Positions 22,641 through 22,737 of a stretch of DNA of 22,737 nt are shown here, one piece after another. Made by a program: the position numbers and the translations under genes. The notes beneath the pieces were generated by a model that worked only from the letters and a program-made list of their open reading frames with translations, was not told where the DNA came from and did no database searches. Within the stretch, counting starts at the first letter, position 1; each line of letters opens with the position of its first letter. The stretch comes from a virus. The DNA lies in IMG/VR virus record IMGVR_UViG_3300015371_000196, positions 1 through 22,737 of that record; one strand, given 5' to 3'.

Positions 22641-22737
22641 ATGGATGATCTGACATTCGAGTCGATCTTGGCAGATTGCGATCTGTCGATGATCGACTTC
22701 CTAGGTGATGGGGCGAATGACGCCTTCGTCAAGATCC
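22641..22737 (+). CDS. Start of a rightward gene, cut by window edge (first 32 codons)
   Basis: ATG 22641 has GAAAGG 8 nt upstream and an open frame to the window end: it begins MDDLTFESILADCDLSMIDF and continues LGDGANDAFVKI. The visible part is acidic and helical-looking; too little is present to assign a family. It is the first gene of the divergent operon controlled from the intergenic region, probably early or regulatory by position. The composition of this stretch differs from the GC-rich segment before it. Confidence 0.65.
   Translation, partial: MDDLTFESILADCDLSMIDFLGDGANDAFVKI

Overview
The window is a stretch of tailed-phage genome holding almost the complete late (virion and lysis) gene block. 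I count 28 minus-strand genes, read right to left from about 22.0 kb to beyond the left edge. They are packed with 1-16 nt overlaps of the TAATG, TGATG and ATGA kind. There is one tiny plus-strand gene inside the block. At the right edge a plus-strand gene starts and runs out of the window. No tape-measure, tail-tube or sheath gene is visible. A long portal, an adaptor, a nozzle-like protein and large internal virion proteins point to a short-tailed (podovirus-type) particle. A Gram-positive, probably actinobacterial, host is an inference from four things: GAAC-N4-GTTC boxes like Gram-positive LexA sites, an apparently leaderless late promoter, a 44-aa protein of a kind common in actinophages, and GH25 plus amidase lysins.

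Layout in transcription order (right to left): a terminase-small-subunit-like HTH protein (21.2-22.0 kb); a collagen-like fibre; a 95-aa and a 44-aa basic protein; a 452-aa appendage protein; a lysis block (two-TM holin candidate, 72-aa protein, amidase with an N-terminal hydrophobic helix, 87-aa protein, GH25 lysozyme; 16.3-18.5 kb); the large terminase; three small proteins, one with a zinc ribbon; portal, scaffold and major capsid protein; a strong terminator hairpin; two connector genes, one adaptor-like; a nozzle/stabilisation-like protein; a second fibre; a run of small basic or membrane proteins; and three internal-virion (ejection) type proteins, the last of which (at least 978 aa) leaves the window on the left.

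The 642-nt non-coding region at 21,999-22,640 separates the leftward late block from the rightward gene at 22,641 and is the most unusual part. It holds (i) a late promoter overlapped by a perfect 27-bp inverted repeat, (ii) a ~34-bp-periodic array of LexA/Cheo-box-like operators, preceded in phase by two copies of TTTCCCACT-N6-ATAGG, and (iii) a GC-rich, strongly structured segment just before the rightward gene. It looks like the control switch of the phage.

Two other observations stand out. A 42-aa plus-strand membrane peptide fits exactly between two minus-strand genes. A short motif, A-A-[I/V]-x-R-R, recurs in five otherwise different proteins, four of them encoded next to each other in the internal-virion cluster.
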